Source: Clavaria fumosa
Taxonomy: Eukaryota; Basidiomycota; Agaricomycetes; Agaricales; Clavariaceae
Reading direction: 5' to 3'
Length of the DNA stretch: 64,000 nucleotides
NCBI GenBank assembly: GCA_951802425.1
Contig: OX637804.1
Location: 1,736,001-1,800,000, forward strand
The translations under genes were made by a program, and so were the position numbers. This document shows positions 60,242-64,000 of this stretch, in pieces. Positions within the stretch are counted from its first letter, which is position 1, and each line of letters starts with the position of its first letter. The notes beneath the pieces are model-generated. The model ran no database searches, was not told where the DNA came from, and saw nothing but the letters and a program-made list of their open reading frames with translations.

Positions 60242-63200
60242 ATGGGAAGAGAAAAGGCGCTCACACCGCAAGAGATCTACCGTGCCAGGAAACAACGAGA
60301 GGAGGAAGAGAAAGTCGCTTTCTTACCGCCCGGTCTTTTAAACCATGGGAACACTTGCTTCATGAATTCTGTTCTGCAGGGCGTATGTTCACCCTTGACT
60401 TACCCGGTCGAACCGCTTCCTCACTTTTACTTTGAATACCAGCTCATCGCGACCAGGCTTCTCTCTGACCTGGTCCTTTTCAGGCCTCTCCCTCCACCCG
60501 CCAAGTACGCCTCGCACAACCATTCTCCAATTACGTCTCATCGATCGCCGTTGCTGACGAACGGACGTCGTGTGGCTGGCAAGTACGAGAAGGAATGGGT
60601 GGAAGGCATGGGACTGGGAGACACGTTAGTGCATTTGCTCATCCATGCTTGGGATATCCAGGAGCAAAGATCCAGGGAGAGTATGAGTCCCAGGTAGCGC
60701 AGTCTGCTTTCGAGCGCAACCCCTGATCTTACCACTCGTATTTTCCAAGGGACCTCCTTGGGGAGATGGGGGGGAAACATATGCAGTATCTTGATTTCGC
60801 CCAACAAGATGCTCATGAGTTCATGATCCAATTACTCGACGCAATCCGCATGGAAGAACTAGATGTACGTGTAACCCACGCTTTTGGAGTAGACGGAAGA
60901 CACAACTTGCGCTTGTAGATCATCAAAAAGCGCCAACCAGCGCGCGAGAGAAAAACTGTCAAACGCTCGAAGCCCGCACGGACAGCATCGAAGCCAATAC
61001 TCCCCACGCACGAAGCCCTTGTCGATACCAGCCATCCACAGCCAGCCGCCAGACCAACCGCTGACTGTCATGTTCCTCCATCGACGGACCAACATGAACC
61101 ACAAGTTTCAGCTACTAATGAACCGGAGCAGCAAGCTGAAGATCGCCTTGTCTCCTTCATAGATATGCTGTTTTGCGGCAAGCTCACCTCGGTCCTCATA
61201 TGCCAGAGGTGCAAACACGTCTCGCAAACATACGAGGACTTTACCGGCCTCTCTCTGCCTATTAAACCCGAGGAGTACTCCAAAGACAGGAAACGCGACG
61301 TACTCAAGAACCTTGCGAAAAGACTTATTCCGACTACTGGCATGCAAATTATGAGGAGCAGCAGTGTCCCGCCTAGTCCCCGACGGGAGAAAAGTCTGCG
61401 GGAAACGGAGCCTGTCGTCGAAACGGAACCTAGAAGGCGGAGTTTAGACCAGACGGTCGTAGACCTTGCGAAAGGCGAAGACCAATCACAACAAACTGAG
61501 CCCAAACCAGCCAACATCAACGTGGAGGTCACACATTCCTCGGACGGAGATGCGGGCATCCAAGACGGAAACGAAATGCCGGGCCAAGACCCGGCAGGGA
61601 GTTCGAAAGACGAAAAGAAAGAGAGAGACACGCCAAAAGACCAGGACGGTTGGGCTAAACTTGGGAGGCGGTTCAGTGTCAACGTAGGTTTTGGCAGGGA
61701 CAGAGGCAAAAAGAGTCCCGAAACGGAACGCAAGCGAGCAAGTGCCTCCAAAGAGTTGGATGACACCAAGGACCCGAACCTGTCCCCTACTTTGGCCCCA
61801 CTAGACCATGTGCAGCCGGCAGTGAAACCTCACTCAGCACCTACCTCCCTCCGAGCGTCCCAAATCTTGTCACCCCGTCCACGCATCCCTGATGCTGAGC
61901 CACCACCCGCACCACCGATCATCGCCCGCTTTCCAAGTCTCCAATATCCCACCTTTCCGCGGAGTAACGCCAAGCCCGTGCATCCCCCAAAGCCGTCCCG
62001 CCAAGAAATGGCATATCTCCAGAAACTGCTCGCGGACACCGTGTCTTCAAATCCGTTCAGCCGATTCAGACCGCAAGTGATTGGTAGCGGCGACCTGTCG
62101 CCGAATCTGTGGCTGAAGCTGGGTCAGCTCCCTGGGATTGAGGAGTGTCTCCGCATGTTCACGGCCGTCGAGATGCTCGACGGCGAGAACAGCGTCGGGT
62201 GCCGGAGATGCTGGAAGATCCTAAATGGCTATTACGATCCGCAGCGCAGAGGAAGTCCTGACGATGCGGTCGAGGACAGCGATGTCGATACTGATGATAA
62301 AATTAATATCAAGCTCGAATTCGTAGGGACGCCAATTGAACCACCGCAGGACCCGCACGGGTCGCACACCGAGTCTATCACACCTGACACTCCTACGATA
62401 GAGCACTCGACCTCGAGCTCGTCCGCCTCCTACGACACAAGCGATCGCGCATCTGACTCGTCTATCCCGACGACTCTCGACTCCGAGTCGCCCAAAAACA
62501 GCCAGCCGCCTGTCGTTGTTAACGGGAAATCCATAGAACCAACATCACAACCAATTGGAAGTCAGCCTGCACCTACAGTCGAGTCGACGAAGGCATCGTG
62601 CAACACTGAAGACTCTTACCTCACGGTCGAACCGCGAAGAAAGCTCCGCGCTCCGTCTCGATGGCCTAGCCTCATGCACCGGAAGCAGAAGTCCGTCACG
62701 GACGAGTCTGACACCGATGCGTCCATAGACGCATCTACGTCATCAGACACTAGTTCTTCTAATTCGCCTACTCCTCCAATAGGCTCCGGCCAAGAAGCTG
62801 CGGGGCCATCCACCAAGTCCAAAACGGCGGAGTCATCAACTAGCAACGTTCCTCGGACAAAGCAAGTGGTGATGAGGCCCGCCTATAAGCGCTATCTGAT
62901 TGCGTCTGCGCCCCCGGTGCTGGTGATCCAGCTTAAGCGTTTCCAGCAAATCTCCAAGATTCCCGCCATTTCTTTCGCCCACGGATTCAAGAAGCTAGAC
63001 GACTACGTTACATTTCCTGAATACCTGGATCTAGGTCCATACCTTGCTCCAAGAAAAGAGGACTTTGGACTGCGTGGGAAGAACAAGGGAAAGGGAAAGG
63101 GCACAATGGCTGAGCCTTGCAAGTATCGCTTATATGCCGTCGTCGTTCATGCCGGGCACATGGTGAGCGAGTCTTCTTGTTTGTATCTGCACCTGTCTCA

Positions 63201-63450
63201 AACCACATGGTCTTCGCGACAGCTCGGAGGGCACTACATCGCTTACGTCGCGCTCCCTCCCTCGCCTCCCCCGCCCACTCCTGATATCACGCCCACACTA
63301 AATCCTCCTAACGCCAAACACAACTCAGACGAGTCGAAACTGGCACCACAAAGGCAGTGGGCGTACGTCAGTGATGTCAACGTCCGCCTGACTACTATCG
63401 AGGAAGTCCTGAAAGCGAAAGCATATATCTGTATGTATGAGCGGTTATAG
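60242..63450 (+). CDS. Ubiquitin-specific protease (peptidase C19)
   Basis: USP enzymes remove ubiquitin from proteins. From ATG 60242: MGREKALTPQEIYRARKQRE, then LPPGLLNHGNTCFMNSVLQG, the Cys box with catalytic Cys. DLLGEMGGKHMQYLDF with QQDAHEFMIQLLDAI follows. A long basic linker precedes FIDMLFCGKLTSVLICQRCK, HVSQTYEDFTGLSLPI. A second large disordered insertion (about 61330-62850) separates this from KRYLIASAPPVLVIQLKRFQ, RLYAVVVHAGHM and LGGHYIAYVALP, the His box. The end is VRLTTIEEVLKAKAYICMYE, RL. The Cys, QQD and His boxes make it catalytically competent. Two Ser/Thr/Pro insertions make it much longer than a minimal USP. One intron (63163-63222) has no stop and is a multiple of three. 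Closest relatives are probably USP16/USP45-like; this is an estimate. Confidence 0.9.
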
Positions 63451-63584
63451 GTCACTAGAGCGGAGGAACTCTGGCTTTGTTAGACTTTAATACACATCGG
63501 GATTTAGGCTTTTTTTGGACTTTTTTTGGACTTAAATTTATCTTGCATCTACCATCTTACATCATTTTTGCATGTTGAAAGGCC

Positions 63585-64000
63585 CTATAATTTGATGTAC
63601 AGATCCACAGGTCGACGTCTGTCTGGGGCCAGGCGCTTCCGCGCACTGAACCCGATCTGTTGGAGCACGGACGCAAATTCGTCAGGCCTCAGATTGAGAC
63701 TTTTTACTTTCTCTTTCAACGTCTGCAGTAGGAGAATAGGTCAGGGAAGAGCGGGGAATCAGAGAACTCGGTTACCTCGTCTCTTCGCTTTGCCTTCAGA
63801 TAGGACTCCCACGGTTGAGCTTCCAGCACGAATGTCCCGCCAGTGTGAAGAACCTTATACACGCGCTCGAAGAAGGTTCTGATTCCGCGATCCCCACCAT
63901 TGACATGGATCCATTTCGTGACCGAGAAGCTGAGAAGGATATTTGAGCGCAAAAACGAGGAAAAAGAAATCTCGAGGACTCACGCGACTACAACGTCGTA
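63585..64000 (-). CDS. Bin3-type RNA methyltransferase (5' truncated)
   Basis: Bin3/BCDIN3 methyltransferases methylate the 5' phosphate of small RNAs (7SK capping enzyme in animals). Only the C-terminal part is inside the window; the start lies to the right of 64000. The exons here give ILLSFSVTKWIHVNGGDRGI, RTFFERVYKVLHTGGTFVLE and AQPWESYLKAK, matching the Bin3 signature (SVTKWIHLN, then EPQPW). After an intron the last exon gives TLKEKVKSLNLRPDEFASVL, QQIGFS and RRRPVDLYIKL, ending at 63585. The SAM-binding half is not visible. Confidence 0.85.

Overview
The window looks like a gene-dense nuclear segment from a filamentous basidiomycete, most likely an Agaricomycete. Three things point there. 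Almost every gene is broken by many 45-75 bp GT-AG introns. The proteins are typical fungal families: a Fet3/Ftr1 iron pair, a Sre1-type SREBP with a basidiomycete layout, a D-amino-acid oxidase, a DUF4336 protein and an Agaricomycete-type multi-span membrane protein. Neighbouring genes are separated by only 0.15-1 kb. I saw no rRNA, tRNA, CRISPR, phage or transposon. Coordinates of spliced genes run from start codon to stop codon and include introns.

Layout, left to right: PDS5 (+, cut at the left edge); a type-B carboxylesterase (-); SRP19 (-); a small one-span protein (+); nitronate monooxygenase (-); serine hydroxymethyltransferase (-); a secreted Thr/Ser repeat protein (+); HIRA/Hir1 (+); a DUF4336 protein (-); a zinc-finger/VEFS-like SUZ12 candidate with a repetitive N-terminal half (-); the divergent FET3 (-) and FTR1 (+) pair; a PARP-type zinc-finger protein (-); two tandem RBR E3 ligase genes (+); a C2H2x3-RING protein (+); a multi-span membrane protein (-); an MTH1-like Nudix hydrolase (-); a ferroportin-like SLC40 exporter (-); a Bur1/Cdk9-type kinase (+); D-amino-acid oxidase (-); SRE1 (-) divergent from a sphingolipid delta-4 desaturase (+); a small I9 proteinase inhibitor (-); a GNAT acetyltransferase (+); histidinol-phosphate aminotransferase (-); a ubiquitin-specific protease (+); and a Bin3-type RNA methyltransferase (-, cut at the right edge).

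The clearest functional grouping is iron. The reductive high-affinity uptake pair FET3-FTR1 shares a 262-bp promoter carrying three exact ATCWGATAA elements, the known site of fungal iron-responsive GATA repressors, and a ferroportin-like gene lies about 14 kb further on. The clearest evolutionary event is a tandem duplication of about 1.9 kb that produced two intact RBR E3 genes, with a tract of raised identity that runs through an intron. Many genes act in chromatin or transcription (PDS5, HIRA, SUZ12-like, PARP-type finger, Bur1 kinase, SRE1), but nothing in the sequence shows that they work as one cluster.
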